A stretch of 50,410 nucleotides of DNA from Clostridia bacterium (GCA_017507005.1 JAFWBT010000033.1:1-50410); one strand, 5' to 3'; counted from the stretch's first letter, positions 25,411 through 34,904 are shown. Numbers and translations: made by a program. Notes: generated by a model not told the origin, from the letters alone.

Positions 25411-28400
25411 TTATTTCGTTACCATTACAACGTATTCAACAACTCTCTGGTTACCAGATGCGTCGTATATTACGTTCACGAATTTGTACTCGCCTTCCTG
25501 CGTGAACGTGAACGAATATCTATTGTATACGATTTTACCCGTTTCCTTATTAACGTTGTAATCGTATCCAAACGTTATTGCGTCACCGTGAGGGTTGCGT
25601 ACGTGTCTAAACACTTTCATCTGGTCTACGGTCGAAGAGTCGTCGGAAATGGTAATCTCAGGAAGAACTACCGTTTCGCCAACCTTTGCCGTTGCCGACC
25701 AAGTGTCTGCAATCGTTGCCTTGGGCGCTTTGCGGTCGAGTACGTTGATAGCAAAGCTCATCGAGCCCGGTCTATTGTTACAGTCTTCGGAAATATATTC
25801 CACCAAGTACTGACCGTACATTACAAGGTCGAATACGTATTCCTTATCCGCAGGTACGTTTTCAAGCGTCAAGCCGTTCGTATCCTTTACAAGCTTGCCT
25901 TCGGGCGTTCTCACCGTTACCGTCGCCGAAACGCTTGCGTCCAACGTATCGCTTGCGAGCGCTTTCGCCAGTACGTACTGGCTGCCAATCGCATAAATAC
26001 CACCGTAATTGTTACCAATGGAAATTCTAGGCGCCGTTCTATCCGTTACCGCGTTGTTGATGAGGTTGTTGTCAAACTTCTGGATAATGTAAGAAGCGCC
26101 TGCTTTTGCGTTCACCACTTCCGCGCTGATATATACTCTGCCCGAAGGGAAACCGTTGAAGGCATTACCCATATCGTCTTTGTCTACGATTACCCCGATA
26201 GCGTCTACGTAGAACTTGCCGTCTTTGTACGCGAATACGAATTCGTCCAAAGCTCTACCGGTAGTATCCGTACCGAAGTTGAAGCCCTTCACCATTTCAC
26301 GTTTCGTATTGCCAAAGTTTACTTTTGCATAGCCGTTTGCGGGATTTTCAACGTACATACTTACCGCAACGTTTTCATTTTCGCTGTCGATAAGAGTCAC
26401 TTTCATCGCGTCAAAGTTGCTAGAACCCTTTACGCCTTTTATGCTAAGGGACGCATTTTCCGCAACGACGGGGTTTGCGTAAATCCAAGCAAAGTTCCCT
26501 GCTTCACCACCGACCAAGATAAGACCTTTACGGTCTCTCGTCGCCGTGAAGTTTTCACCCACGAACATCTTTTCAATATACACACGCTGCGCCGTTGCCG
26601 TTTTCTCGATAGGCGTTACCACGCCGACCGTCGTTTCGTATTCCGCGCCGCCTGCCGTGAATTTCAACGTAAGCTGGGAAACACCTTCCTCTGCAACGGG
26701 AACAAACGTATCCCCTGCGTTGTAGGTCTTTTCACCGTTTGCGTCTTTGAGTACCATCTGCGCTACGCATTCCACTTTTTTCTGAGAAGAATAGTCGTAA
26801 GCGATAATGGTGGGAACAACGTATTCCATTTCCGATATGTAATATCTAGGAAGCTTAATCTCGTCTACAAATACGGGAATCGTACCCCAAGCAATTTCAA
26901 CGTTGTACGACTTTTCAACCTCAGAGCCTGCATAGTCTTTCGCCGCGTACGTAATCGTCCAAGTACCTGCCTGTTCAGGAACAAATACGCCGTTCGTCGC
27001 GTCGATTTCCACGTCGCCGCACTTTGCCGTAATCGTAACGTTTACGTCACCGCTGCCGCCCGTCGTCGTATACGGCGCAACTGCAATGTGCTGACCGCAA
27101 ACGTCTTCTACTACAACGTCCGAGGTATCAAGGGAAATATCCAAAGGATTCTCCAATTCACTTACAGCCGTAATCCAATATACGCGTTCTGCTTTGTTTC
27201 CCATTGCGTCGGACACGTTGTATACGATAGCGTATTTACCTGCTTTGTTTACGAGGAACGAACCGTTCTTGATAGGACGTTCTACTCTGTTCGTTTCACT
27301 GCCGTAGTTGAAGTAAACCTTCGTATTTACCGACAAGTTGCCAGAATACATATCGTATGCACTAGCCGTGGGAACGGGATAGTTGCCGCCTACGACTGCC
27401 GTCGGCGTAAACGTATACGTATCGTTTTCATAGGAAACGTATTTTTCGTTCACGTCTACCGTAAGCTCGGGAGCGTCCGTTTCCGCAAATTTATTTTCCA
27501 CAGTCAAATCATAACCGTACAAGTTGGTAATTGCAATATTTGCAAATTCACCTGCGTATTCCGTCGCTTTTACAGTAAGGAATATCTTGCCGCTAGGGAA
27601 GCCTTCCCACAACGGTTCGTCTTCATAGAAAGCGGGATTGTCGTGGTCTGCAATTCTACTGCCGTTAATGTACGTCGTTACGTTATCTTTATCATAGGAA
27701 AGCTTAAACGCGCATTTATCCGCCGTTACCGACCAAGAAGAAACGGGGTGGAATTTACCGTTTTCTGAATAGAACGAAGCGTTCGTTGCGTACATACCGC
27801 GAATACCGTCGGGTGCTACCAAAGAGAACGCACCGCCCATGTAGTTATGGTCCCAGCCGCCAAACGTTTGGTTGGGGGCAGCCGACGTCCAATAGCTACC
27901 AAATCTTTGGTTATCGGAGGACGTACTTCTAGTGCCGCGAATCGTCAGCGTTTGCGTAGGATCCATCGCATCCGTTAAAATAAACATCAGCTTATCAAAT
28001 TCGTACGAACCTGCCACCGCGGGATTGATAAACGCTCTTACCAACGTATCCGCCATCGTAATGTTGCTTACGTCGATAATTTTATTAAATCTCAACTCGT
28101 CGTTTCTAGCAAGGCTAGCCAAGAGCGCGTCCGTGTCACCCACTTTGCCGTATTCAACGCTACTTTTTGGATTGCTAACGCTCCACAGCTTATCCGCAAC
28201 GAAGATTTCTACTTCTTCCGTATATGTTTGTGCATCTGCCGTTGCCTCGTAAATGATGATGTATTGACCGGCAACGTCCAACGACATACTGCCGCTCTCT
28301 ACCATCGTCGTGGTACCGTTGGGATATACCAGCTTGATGCTAGCGTCGTACGCGTTGCCGCCAATCGTCAGCTGACGTTCGGGAATCGTGAGCGTATCGT

Positions 28401-28545
28401 CACGCACGTATTCCGTTGCAAACTCAACGTCCGTCCACGTGGGATCTTCCGCCGTACCGAACAGAACACCGCCTGCCGATACGAGGCTGATACCAAGCGT
28501 CGCAACACATAAAGACGTCATAAGAATTTTCGTGATTCTTTTCAT
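25411..28545 (-). CDS. Secreted multi-domain Ig-like protein
   Basis: 1,044 residues. A signal peptide (about 1-31, no lipobox) predicts export. The protein is almost entirely beta-sandwich-like. Ig/cadherin-type units end in stretches such as QYIIIYEATADAQTY, GKYAIVYNVSDAMGNKAERV, GTWTITYAAKDYAGSEVEKSY and GEYKFVNVIYDASGNQRVVEY. Two laminin-G/lectin-like modules share (E/N)GFPSG(K/R)(I/V)(F/Y)(L/I), at about 310 and 800. No cell-wall sorting signal or transmembrane anchor is seen at the C-terminus (VVMVTK). It lies between the permease and DUF4838 genes with very short gaps, so it is part of the same uptake system. Glycan binding outside the cell is inferred. No catalytic residues are apparent. 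Confidence 0.82.
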   Translation of the reverse strand: MKRITKILMTSLCVATLGISLVSAGGVLFGTAEDPTWTDVEFATEYVRDDTLTIPERQLTIGGNAYDASIKLVYPNGTTTMVESGSMSLDVAGQYIIIYEATADAQTYTEEVEIFVADKLWSVSNPKSSVEYGKVGDTDALLASLARNDELRFNKIIDVSNITMADTLVRAFINPAVAGSYEFDKLMFILTDAMDPTQTLTIRGTRSTSSDNQRFGSYWTSAAPNQTFGGWDHNYMGGAFSLVAPDGIRGMYATNASFYSENGKFHPVSSWSVTADKCAFKLSYDKDNVTTYINGSRIADHDNPAFYEDEPLWEGFPSGKIFLTVKATEYAGEFANIAITNLYGYDLTVENKFAETDAPELTVDVNEKYVSYENDTYTFTPTAVVGGNYPVPTASAYDMYSGNLSVNTKVYFNYGSETNRVERPIKNGSFLVNKAGKYAIVYNVSDAMGNKAERVYWITAVSELENPLDISLDTSDVVVEDVCGQHIAVAPYTTTGGSGDVNVTITAKCGDVEIDATNGVFVPEQAGTWTITYAAKDYAGSEVEKSYNVEIAWGTIPVFVDEIKLPRYYISEMEYVVPTIIAYDYSSQKKVECVAQMVLKDANGEKTYNAGDTFVPVAEEGVSQLTLKFTAGGAEYETTVGVVTPIEKTATAQRVYIEKMFVGENFTATRDRKGLILVGGEAGNFAWIYANPVVAENASLSIKGVKGSSNFDAMKVTLIDSENENVAVSMYVENPANGYAKVNFGNTKREMVKGFNFGTDTTGRALDEFVFAYKDGKFYVDAIGVIVDKDDMGNAFNGFPSGRVYISAEVVNAKAGASYIIQKFDNNLINNAVTDRTAPRISIGNNYGGIYAIGSQYVLAKALASDTLDASVSATVTVRTPEGKLVKDTNGLTLENVPADKEYVFDLVMYGQYLVEYISEDCNNRPGSMSFAINVLDRKAPKATIADTWSATAKVGETVVLPEITISDDSSTVDQMKVFRHVRNPHGDAITFGYDYNVNKETGKIVYNRYSFTFTQEGEYKFVNVIYDASGNQRVVEYVVMVTK

Positions 28546-28577
28546 CTAAATTTTTCTCCTTATTATAGTATTAGTGC

Positions 28578-29654
28578 TTAACCTTTCACGCCGCCTACCG
28601 TAAGGTTGCCCAGCAGACGTTTTTGGAAGCAAGCAAACAAGATGATAACAGGCACTGCCGTCATTACCGCAATCGCCATACGCGCAGGAACCATCGTGTG
28701 GTCGTATCTGCCTGCGTATGCGTTCGTCGTCATTACCGTATTCAAACCTACCGCAATAACGGGGAAACTCGGCATATATACCATAGGCGTTTGATAATCG
28801 TTCCAGAACGAAATAAACAAAATCAGCAATACCGTCATAAAGGTATTTTTAAGCAAGGGCATTGCAATTTTGAAGAATATCTGGAAATTATTCGCGCCGT
28901 CAATTTTTGCTGCTTCCGAGAAAGAGGCAGGCAATGCCTTACAAACGTCGTAGAACATAAGGAAATACAGCCCTAAGAAGTTTGCCTTCATCAGCCACAA
29001 GCCCCAAATTTGGTTCATAAAACCGAGCGTTTTCGCCACTTCGATTTCCGAAGGCATACTACCGACGATGGGAATCATCATAACGATAATAACCGTCGTG
29101 TGCATAATACGCGAGAATTTGAATTTAAAACGCGCGCATGCATATGCGGCAATACAGGGAACAAACGTTGCTGCAAACGCGCAACCCGTGGCGTAAAGAA
29201 TACTGTTTAAATACATCTTCGCCATACCGATTTCCCCTGCAGGCTGACCAAACACCGCCGCCGTCTTAATCGTAAAGCCTTTGAACATATTGACGTAGGT
29301 ATGGAAAGGAATCAGCCCGTGCATCTCTTCCTTTGCCTTTGTCAAAGCCGCCAACTTACGTTTTGCGCCCGTAAGCATCGTTTCCGCTTCGTTTATCTCT
29401 GCGAACGTCGAGGCGTTCTTTAATTTTACCGTCCACTCAGCTACTTGGTCGTTAAAATACTTGAAATAGCTGTCATAGTTGGGTAAAAGCCCGCCAGGGT
29501 CCATATGGAAAATATCCGAATTGACCTTGAACGAAGTTGATACAGCCCAAGCCAACAGATAGAACAACGACAATGCGTACAATATCAATGCGATTAACAG
29601 TATTACCGTCAACGGAGTGAAAGCGTTTCTCTTTTCTTTTATTTTCGTAGCCAT
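28578..29654 (-). CDS. Sugar ABC transporter permease, MalG type, with long first periplasmic-side loop
   Basis: 358 residues, longer than the usual 270-300. TM1 lies at about 14-38. An insertion of about 70 residues follows on the outside before TM2, mostly helical and charged (FNDQVAEWTVKLKNASTF, AKRKLAALTKAKEE), predicting a coiled coil. The EAA loop for contact with the ATPase is intact (FSEAAKIDGANNFQIFFKIAMP, about 245-266). It ends in LLGNLTVGGVKG, typical of the family. It pairs with the MalF-type permease 12 nt upstream. GGAGG precedes the ATG. The transporter should import an oligosaccharide delivered by the lipoprotein at 31099-32940, powered by an ATPase (MsmK-like) encoded elsewhere. 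Confidence 0.92.
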   Translation of the reverse strand: MATKIKEKRNAFTPLTVILLIALILYALSLFYLLAWAVSTSFKVNSDIFHMDPGGLLPNYDSYFKYFNDQVAEWTVKLKNASTFAEINEAETMLTGAKRKLAALTKAKEEMHGLIPFHTYVNMFKGFTIKTAAVFGQPAGEIGMAKMYLNSILYATGCAFAATFVPCIAAYACARFKFKFSRIMHTTVIIVMMIPIVGSMPSEIEVAKTLGFMNQIWGLWLMKANFLGLYFLMFYDVCKALPASFSEAAKIDGANNFQIFFKIAMPLLKNTFMTVLLILFISFWNDYQTPMVYMPSFPVIAVGLNTVMTTNAYAGRYDHTMVPARMAIAVMTAVPVIILFACFQKRLLGNLTVGGVKG

Positions 29655-29666
29655 ACTTTCACCTCC

Positions 29667-30956
29667 TTAGTCTTCACTCGGGCCGAATCTTTCAAGAGCC
29701 CATCTTGTACCAAGCGCAATAGGTATGGTAATAAACGTCAAAATAACGCCGATTGCCGCATAGAAAGGCAGTTCTGCCGCGCCGTCAACGCTCTGCAAGT
29801 CTTTAAACTTACCAGCGACGTCAATAAAGAACCAGTAGCCAAGCACACGCGTGCTAGGATCGGCGCTGTATTGGAACATCTGGTGCACGTTAAACTGGTT
29901 GACGCAGATTTGCGCTACGCCCGTAATCAAGAATACCGAAATCGTCGGATAGGTGAGCGGCAATACGATATGCCAAAATTCTTTGACACCCGTCGCGCCG
30001 TCAATATGCGCCGATTCGATAATCTCGTCGTCTATACTCGACATTTTGTTTGAATACATCAATACGCTCGTACCAAAGCCGAACCAAATGTTGTATATCA
30101 TCAACAGCGTAAACGGCTGGCCTGTAACGGGATCGAGCAAATTCCCTGTCCCGGGGAATAACAGCGGAACACATTCTACGAAGAAATTTTTGTAGATGAG
30201 AGCCACAACGACACTCGACAAAATCTGCGGCAAGAAAAGAATTACTCTGAATCCGCCCCAGAACGGCAATTTCTTGAAAATGTAATACGCAAAAAGCAAG
30301 CCGAGAGGGAACGCCAGCGTCGTAATGCCAAACGACTTTAACGTTACGCCTATCATATTCCTAAAATCAGGTCCCCCTAACCAATCGAATACCTTTCCGT
30401 ATTGTTCCCACGTAAAGGGATCAATTCTCCACTCGAATTCGGGCGCGGGGCCTACCGTAATTTTCTTGAAGGACATCAATATCGAGTTCATGTTTACGCC
30501 TACGTAAAACACCAAGAACTGCAATACGGGCCAAGCCAAGAAAATACAGTAGAAGATAAGATCTGCCCTGTTTGATTTCGAAATTTTTTTCTTTTTAGCG
30601 GGAATTGCGCTTGCCGCAACGGGCGCGCCAACTACGGGCGTTTCTGCCATAATGGGCGTTTCTGCCACAATGGGCGTTTCTGCCACAATGGGCGTGTCGA
30701 TTGCAGGCGCAGCCTCGTCTGCCGCGATTGTCGCCGCAACGGGGCACGTTTCCTCTAAGGGCTGTTCTTCTAAAACTACTTCTTCAACAATTCTTGTTTC
30801 TTTCTTTATCCCCAGCAAATGCTGACAGTTTGGACAAGCGAACGCGTAGTTTTTATCGGACACCTTCAACGTCACGCCACAAGACGGACAATTTACGAGG
30901 AATTTCTCCGCTTTTTCAGAAGAATTATTTGCATTTAATATTTCATTTTCCTGCAC
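29667..30956 (-). CDS. Sugar ABC transporter permease, MalF type, with N-terminal zinc ribbon
   Basis: 429 residues from GTG at 30956 (GGAGGAG upstream). The first 130 residues are not part of the family. Residues 20-48 form a treble-clef or zinc-ribbon-like unit with CPSC (23, 26) and CPNC (41, 44). An acidic, Ala/Pro-rich linker follows with VAETPI repeats (about 85-110), then a basic KKKKISKSNR just before TM1. The permease core has six membrane segments and an intact EAA loop (ESAHIDGATGVKEFWHIVLP, about 308-327). The extra domain lies on the cytoplasmic side by the positive-inside rule. It belongs to the uptake operon with the binding protein upstream and the MalG-type permease downstream. 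The function of the ribbon is unknown. Confidence 0.92.
   Translation of the reverse strand: MQENEILNANNSSEKAEKFLVNCPSCGVTLKVSDKNYAFACPNCQHLLGIKKETRIVEEVVLEEQPLEETCPVAATIAADEAAPAIDTPIVAETPIVAETPIMAETPVVGAPVAASAIPAKKKKISKSNRADLIFYCIFLAWPVLQFLVFYVGVNMNSILMSFKKITVGPAPEFEWRIDPFTWEQYGKVFDWLGGPDFRNMIGVTLKSFGITTLAFPLGLLFAYYIFKKLPFWGGFRVILFLPQILSSVVVALIYKNFFVECVPLLFPGTGNLLDPVTGQPFTLLMIYNIWFGFGTSVLMYSNKMSSIDDEIIESAHIDGATGVKEFWHIVLPLTYPTISVFLITGVAQICVNQFNVHQMFQYSADPSTRVLGYWFFIDVAGKFKDLQSVDGAAELPFYAAIGVILTFITIPIALGTRWALERFGPSED
30645..30698 (-). repeat. 18-bp direct repeats in the permease linker
   Basis: Three near-identical 18-bp units (GGGCGTTTCTGCCACAATG and variants on the plus strand) encode the VAETPI repeats between the zinc ribbon and TM1. 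Confidence 0.75.
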
Positions 30957-31030
30957 GTTAACTCCTCCTTCTTCGTTCCATTATTCCGAACGAAAGTATA
31001 CTTTTTTTCATAACCTTGTACCTTTTTTTT

Positions 31031-31060
31031 GCGAAGCCCCGCAAAGATACGGGGCTTCGC
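31031..31060 (-). other. Intercistronic GC-rich hairpin after the binding-protein gene
   Basis: GCGAAGCCCCG and CGGGGCTTCGC form a perfect 11-bp stem with an 8-nt loop. On the minus strand it is followed by AAAAAAAAA and no U-run. Its place, between solute-binding protein and permeases, is where stabilising stem-loops commonly raise binding-protein mRNA over permease mRNA. Confidence 0.6.
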
Positions 31061-31098
31061 CCTGTCTTCTGTAACGTAAAAACGATTACGTTTTCGTC

Positions 31099-32940
31099 TT
31101 ATTTAATTACTTCGTTGTGATCCCACTTATACTTTTCATAAATCCAGTGGCCACGGAAATATTCAGCCGCCGTCTTGCCCTTTCTGAATTCGTCAACGCT
31201 AATCGTTACGTAGGCCGAATCGCTGGTATATCTTGCCGAATACTTCTGGTTGTAGTTGATCAACGACATTTCGTTCTGCTGATAGAACGACGTTTTTGCA
31301 TAGCCGTAAACGACGTCTGCCTTTTCCGTAATGCTCAAAAGCGATCTACCAAACGAGGAAAGCTGCGCCTTATCTTCTTCGCTCATCGTATATTTAACGG
31401 CTTTCGTCGTGTTCGTAATCTTCGAGAATTCTGCCAAAGATTCGTCCGTGTAAATGAACTGGATGAAGTCTTTTGCGATGGGATATACTTCGCTCTTGAT
31501 TTCCTTACCGATAGCGCAGATGGTGTTATGCGTATCCATCAACGTATAGTAGTTTTCGCCTCTTGCAGCTTTTTCAGCTCTTTCTGCTGCTTCTGCTTCC
31601 GTTGCACAAGGCAAAGGCATGAACGCATATCTCTGTCTGTAATCCTGACCGGACGACTGCTGCATTGCATCAAGGATACCCGCAGCTTCCATTTCCCACC
31701 AAACACCTTCCAAGAGCATTGCGGGCATATCTTCCAAAGCGTCAAGACCACTACCGTCGATAAAGTGTTCCTGTGCCGTCGTCTGTTCGTAAGTGGGGTT
31801 TACTGCGCCGTCCGTATGATACCCTCTTTCCATAATCGTTTCGAGGAACTTGAACGCATAATATTTACCAGCCTGTCTGCCCAATTCGTAGCCGTTCGTC
31901 GCAGCGTCGATTGCTACGCTTTCCGTTACGATATTGCCGTCAGCGTCCGTCTTAACAGAACCGTCTTCGTTGAATACAACGAGGTTTTCAGCCGTGCCGT
32001 CGAACGAGAAGTTGAGCGCGCCCTGTTCCAAACCTTCGTGGTTTACCATCATTGCCTGCGTAAACCAGCTAAGGTAGCCTTCTCTATGTCTACCCGTCCA
32101 AGAAATGGGAGTACGCGTACCCGTGATTACGTCGCAAAGTGCGTAGAATTCTTCGTACGTCGTGGGAAGGCCGTCGTCTTCCGTGCCTTTCATACCGTCG
32201 GGACCAGCCGTTCTTGCCGTCGCGTCATCCGTGAAGCACGCGTCGATATCTTCTACCAAGTCTGCCTTATTATAGCCGTCTTTCAGATACCAACCATAAC
32301 CGTCGAAGTAGTACTTGTTATAAACGATACCTACGTAACCTGCATAGTGAGGCAAGCCGTAATAATCCGTTTCGCCGTCCTTGGTTACTTTATAGAATTC
32401 CTGCTGCTGTGCGGAAAGCTTGCTTTCCAACGTTACACCCGGTTCGTAAGGGTTTTCTTCCGTCATAACGTCCGTCATCTTTGCAAACGTTTTATCACTA
32501 CGAATCAACTGGTTGTAAGGAACCTGTTCTTCGAGCCAAATATCGTAATGCGTACCCGACGTTGCCATAGCAGACATCAAAGTTTTATCGTTCGTTACTT
32601 TGAAATCAACGCCGTCGTACGTTACGCCGTCTACGGTGAATTCTTTACCAGCGCGTACTTTCTTATAGCGCGAAATAGCCGCGTCCAACCATTCGTGACC
32701 ATAACCACCGTCAAAGTTGAATACGGTCAACGAGTAAGGGTTCGTAACGCCGGGAATTTCTTCTTCGCTCGTACCAACATCAATGCTCGTGTCGCCGCTC
32801 GTGTTGCCACCAACGCTCGTGTTGCCGCTGTTTCCGCCCGTGGACGTACCAGCCGCAGGTGCGCCGCCGCAAGCCGCCGTGCTAACGCACATCATACCTG
32901 CCAACAGCCATACCAACAATTTGTTTACTGTTTTCTTCAT
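31099..32940 (-). CDS. Extracellular sugar-binding lipoprotein of the ABC transporter
   Basis: 613 residues from ATG at 32940 (AGGAG 6 nt upstream). A signal peptide with TAAC lipobox (Cys24) and a G/S/T-rich spacer to about residue 55 are followed by a family-1-type solute-binding fold of larger than usual size. Visible parts are NPYSLTVFNFDGGYGHEW, TSGTHYDIWLEEQVPYNQL, YGLPHYAGYVGIVYNKYYF and LPTTYEEFYALCDVITG, the last typical of the hinge in oligosaccharide-binding proteins. It captures a glycan outside the membrane and delivers it to the two permeases encoded downstream. It lies after a palindromic element and a GGGGCGCGCCCC hairpin that separate it from the GH127 gene. Confidence 0.9.
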   Translation of the reverse strand: MKKTVNKLLVWLLAGMMCVSTAACGGAPAAGTSTGGNSGNTSVGGNTSGDTSIDVGTSEEEIPGVTNPYSLTVFNFDGGYGHEWLDAAISRYKKVRAGKEFTVDGVTYDGVDFKVTNDKTLMSAMATSGTHYDIWLEEQVPYNQLIRSDKTFAKMTDVMTEENPYEPGVTLESKLSAQQQEFYKVTKDGETDYYGLPHYAGYVGIVYNKYYFDGYGWYLKDGYNKADLVEDIDACFTDDATARTAGPDGMKGTEDDGLPTTYEEFYALCDVITGTRTPISWTGRHREGYLSWFTQAMMVNHEGLEQGALNFSFDGTAENLVVFNEDGSVKTDADGNIVTESVAIDAATNGYELGRQAGKYYAFKFLETIMERGYHTDGAVNPTYEQTTAQEHFIDGSGLDALEDMPAMLLEGVWWEMEAAGILDAMQQSSGQDYRQRYAFMPLPCATEAEAAERAEKAARGENYYTLMDTHNTICAIGKEIKSEVYPIAKDFIQFIYTDESLAEFSKITNTTKAVKYTMSEEDKAQLSSFGRSLLSITEKADVVYGYAKTSFYQQNEMSLINYNQKYSARYTSDSAYVTISVDEFRKGKTAAEYFRGHWIYEKYKWDHNEVIK

Positions 32941-32995
32941 AACATTCTCCTTGTTATAATATATTTTTTTTAATTTTTTCCTTTTAAGCATTTTT

Positions 32996-33031
32996 TTCAG
33001 TAATATTAATTACTGAAAAGGGGCGCGCCCC
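32996..33031 (-). other. Tandem hairpins between GH127 and the binding-protein gene
   Basis: GGGGCGCGCCCC (33020-33031) is preceded on the minus strand by eight A and followed by only four T, then by the perfect inverted repeat TTCAGTAAT-N4-ATTACTGAA (32996-33017). They lie 56-91 nt upstream of the binding-protein ATG. No separate promoter is convincing here. Likely effects are partial termination or protection of the downstream mRNA 5' end. Confidence 0.5.
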
Positions 33032-33062
33032 TTTTTTTTGCGAAATTTTTTATGTGATTTTC

Positions 33063-34856
33063 TTACTCTTTCGTATTAAACCACACCGTCATACGAGGTT
33101 TGTCCGATTTCCATTTCTTGCCGCAGGATTGATAGTCCGTCAACAACAATTCGTCGCCGTCTTCTAATTTGCAAACGATTCTTACCAGCTCGTCTTTTCC
33201 CTTAGGCTGTTCGACAGTGTACGTCAATTCGTTGCCTACGTTTACGGGTTTTTCCAACGTTCTGTCCGATTTCTGCTCGTCGGTAGCCAACGTCAACGCC
33301 CCGTAGGTGAACGCAATTTTTTCGTTTAAGTAGTGCGCTTTGAGCGGCGTTTGCATAGAAATGCTAATCTTGTCGCCATTTTTATACTCGCCTGCGAGCG
33401 TGTAATAACCCGTTTCTTTCACCGCCGCGCCGTTCACCGTCATATCCTCGCACCAAGCGGGCTTTCTAATCTTCAACGTGAGTTTAGCAGTGTCTTGACA
33501 GTTTACGGTGATTGTGCCGTTGCCGTTAGCGGGATATGCGCTTTCCAGCTGCAACGTTACGGTGTTGCCGTTAGCGTCTTGCACCTGCGCGCTACCGTTA
33601 AAGAGCATATTTACGTACACGCTATCCGCGCCCTGCATCACCGTCGTCATAGGCATCAAGGCGATACCGCACGCGCCGATTGCAACACAGCAACCGTTAT
33701 AGCCGCCGCTAGCGAACGGCATTTGTCCGCCGATACCTCTGCCGCGCTTGTTCATATACAACGGGCTGTAACTATCAAAGCATTTCGCTTCGTAGTAAAT
33801 CTTTTCCCACATATTCCACTGTTCGTTCAGCTCGGTGTTCAAGCTACCGTACAGGGTGTTATAGCCTGTCTGTTCGATACGGTCGATATATTTAGCCTCG
33901 CCCGTCAGCTGATACAAGCGTCTAAGCACGCGCATCCACGTCACCGCAACGCAGGTTTCCTGCATAATGTTTTCGTGGAATTCCGTTTGCATTACTGCGG
34001 AATTGTCAAACAATTCGTGCGTACAGCCCGCGCAGCCGATAATCGTGATATCCGTCTTTGCAACCGCCTCGATAAAACGGCTGGTCGCGTCGAGATATTT
34101 CTTTTCGCCCGTCACTTCGTAATATGCCACAAGACCTTCGTAGAAAGACATCATTTCATACGCTTTCGTTACGGGGTATTGATAGGGTGCGATTTCGTCC
34201 TGCAAAGCCAACTCTATCAAGTTGCAATCGGAACAGCCGCCTTTTGAAATGATATATTCTGCAAAGCGGAGATAGTCTTCCCTGCCCGTACGCTTATACA
34301 GCTCAATCGTCGGCTCTAATATCGTGCAGGAGTTTACACAGCCCCACCACTCGGACGTTGCCGTGATAGATTTTTGACCTTCGCCGTCACCGATTTTTGC
34401 CACGACGTAATCGAGGTGGCGACAGCAAGCGTTGATAATACGTTCTTTCAGCGCTTCGTCCTTACAGATTTCGTGATAGTACATCATACCGACGAGAACG
34501 TATTTTCTACACCACATATCCCAGCCGTTAAATTCCGTTTCCACGGTGTACGTCGAAAATCTGCCGTATTCGTCTTGGCGGTCTAACAGCGAAAGCACCG
34601 TTTCCGTCAAAATATCGTACAATTCTTCGTCTTTCGTCAGCGTATACACGAGCGCCGCGCCACGCATTTGTTTGCCGAAAAATTCACCGCGCCATCTCGC
34701 TTCGTCACTATCCTCTCGCGTCGTGAACACTTCCGTGTTCTTGCCCCACGTTACGCGGTCTTTCATTTGATTCTCGATAACGAAACGTATCGCTTTGCTC
34801 ATCAAGCCCTTTTCTTCTACTACACTGTCTACAATCAATTTCTTTATCTTATCCAT
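33063..34856 (-). CDS. GH127-family glycoside hydrolase (beta-L-arabinofuranosidase-like, DUF1680)
   Basis: 597 residues without signal peptide, so cytoplasmic. The (alpha/alpha)6 barrel shows WRGEFFGKQMRGAALVY and EWWGCVNSCTILEPTIELY. The Zn-thiolate site known from HypBA1 is conserved: Glu300 and Cys302 in MQETCVAV, and Cys389-Cys390 in NGCCVAIGA, the first Cys of that pair being the nucleophile. A C-terminal beta-sandwich follows. Family members cleave beta-L-arabinofuranosides, but related groups act on other sugars, so the substrate in this mannoside-rich locus is open. It is the third gene from the AraC-type promoter at 37185, 48 nt after the AGE epimerase gene, and has a weak ribosome binding site. 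Confidence 0.85.
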   Translation of the reverse strand: MDKIKKLIVDSVVEEKGLMSKAIRFVIENQMKDRVTWGKNTEVFTTREDSDEARWRGEFFGKQMRGAALVYTLTKDEELYDILTETVLSLLDRQDEYGRFSTYTVETEFNGWDMWCRKYVLVGMMYYHEICKDEALKERIINACCRHLDYVVAKIGDGEGQKSITATSEWWGCVNSCTILEPTIELYKRTGREDYLRFAEYIISKGGCSDCNLIELALQDEIAPYQYPVTKAYEMMSFYEGLVAYYEVTGEKKYLDATSRFIEAVAKTDITIIGCAGCTHELFDNSAVMQTEFHENIMQETCVAVTWMRVLRRLYQLTGEAKYIDRIEQTGYNTLYGSLNTELNEQWNMWEKIYYEAKCFDSYSPLYMNKRGRGIGGQMPFASGGYNGCCVAIGACGIALMPMTTVMQGADSVYVNMLFNGSAQVQDANGNTVTLQLESAYPANGNGTITVNCQDTAKLTLKIRKPAWCEDMTVNGAAVKETGYYTLAGEYKNGDKISISMQTPLKAHYLNEKIAFTYGALTLATDEQKSDRTLEKPVNVGNELTYTVEQPKGKDELVRIVCKLEDGDELLLTDYQSCGKKWKSDKPRMTVWFNTKE

Positions 34857-34904
34857 ACTTACACGCGCCTCGTTTTTGGATTCATTAAAGATTATAACAA
34901 CAAA

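Noticed and set aside
18305-28512. Long open frames on the plus strand opposite the large lipoprotein genes
   Set aside because: They are antisense shadows with Arg/Cys/Phe-rich composition and no ribosome binding sites; the minus-strand genes have signal peptides and recognisable domains.
31031-31060. Intrinsic terminator after the binding-protein gene
   Set aside because: The strong stem is followed by A residues in the direction of transcription, so it was annotated as a stabilising hairpin instead.
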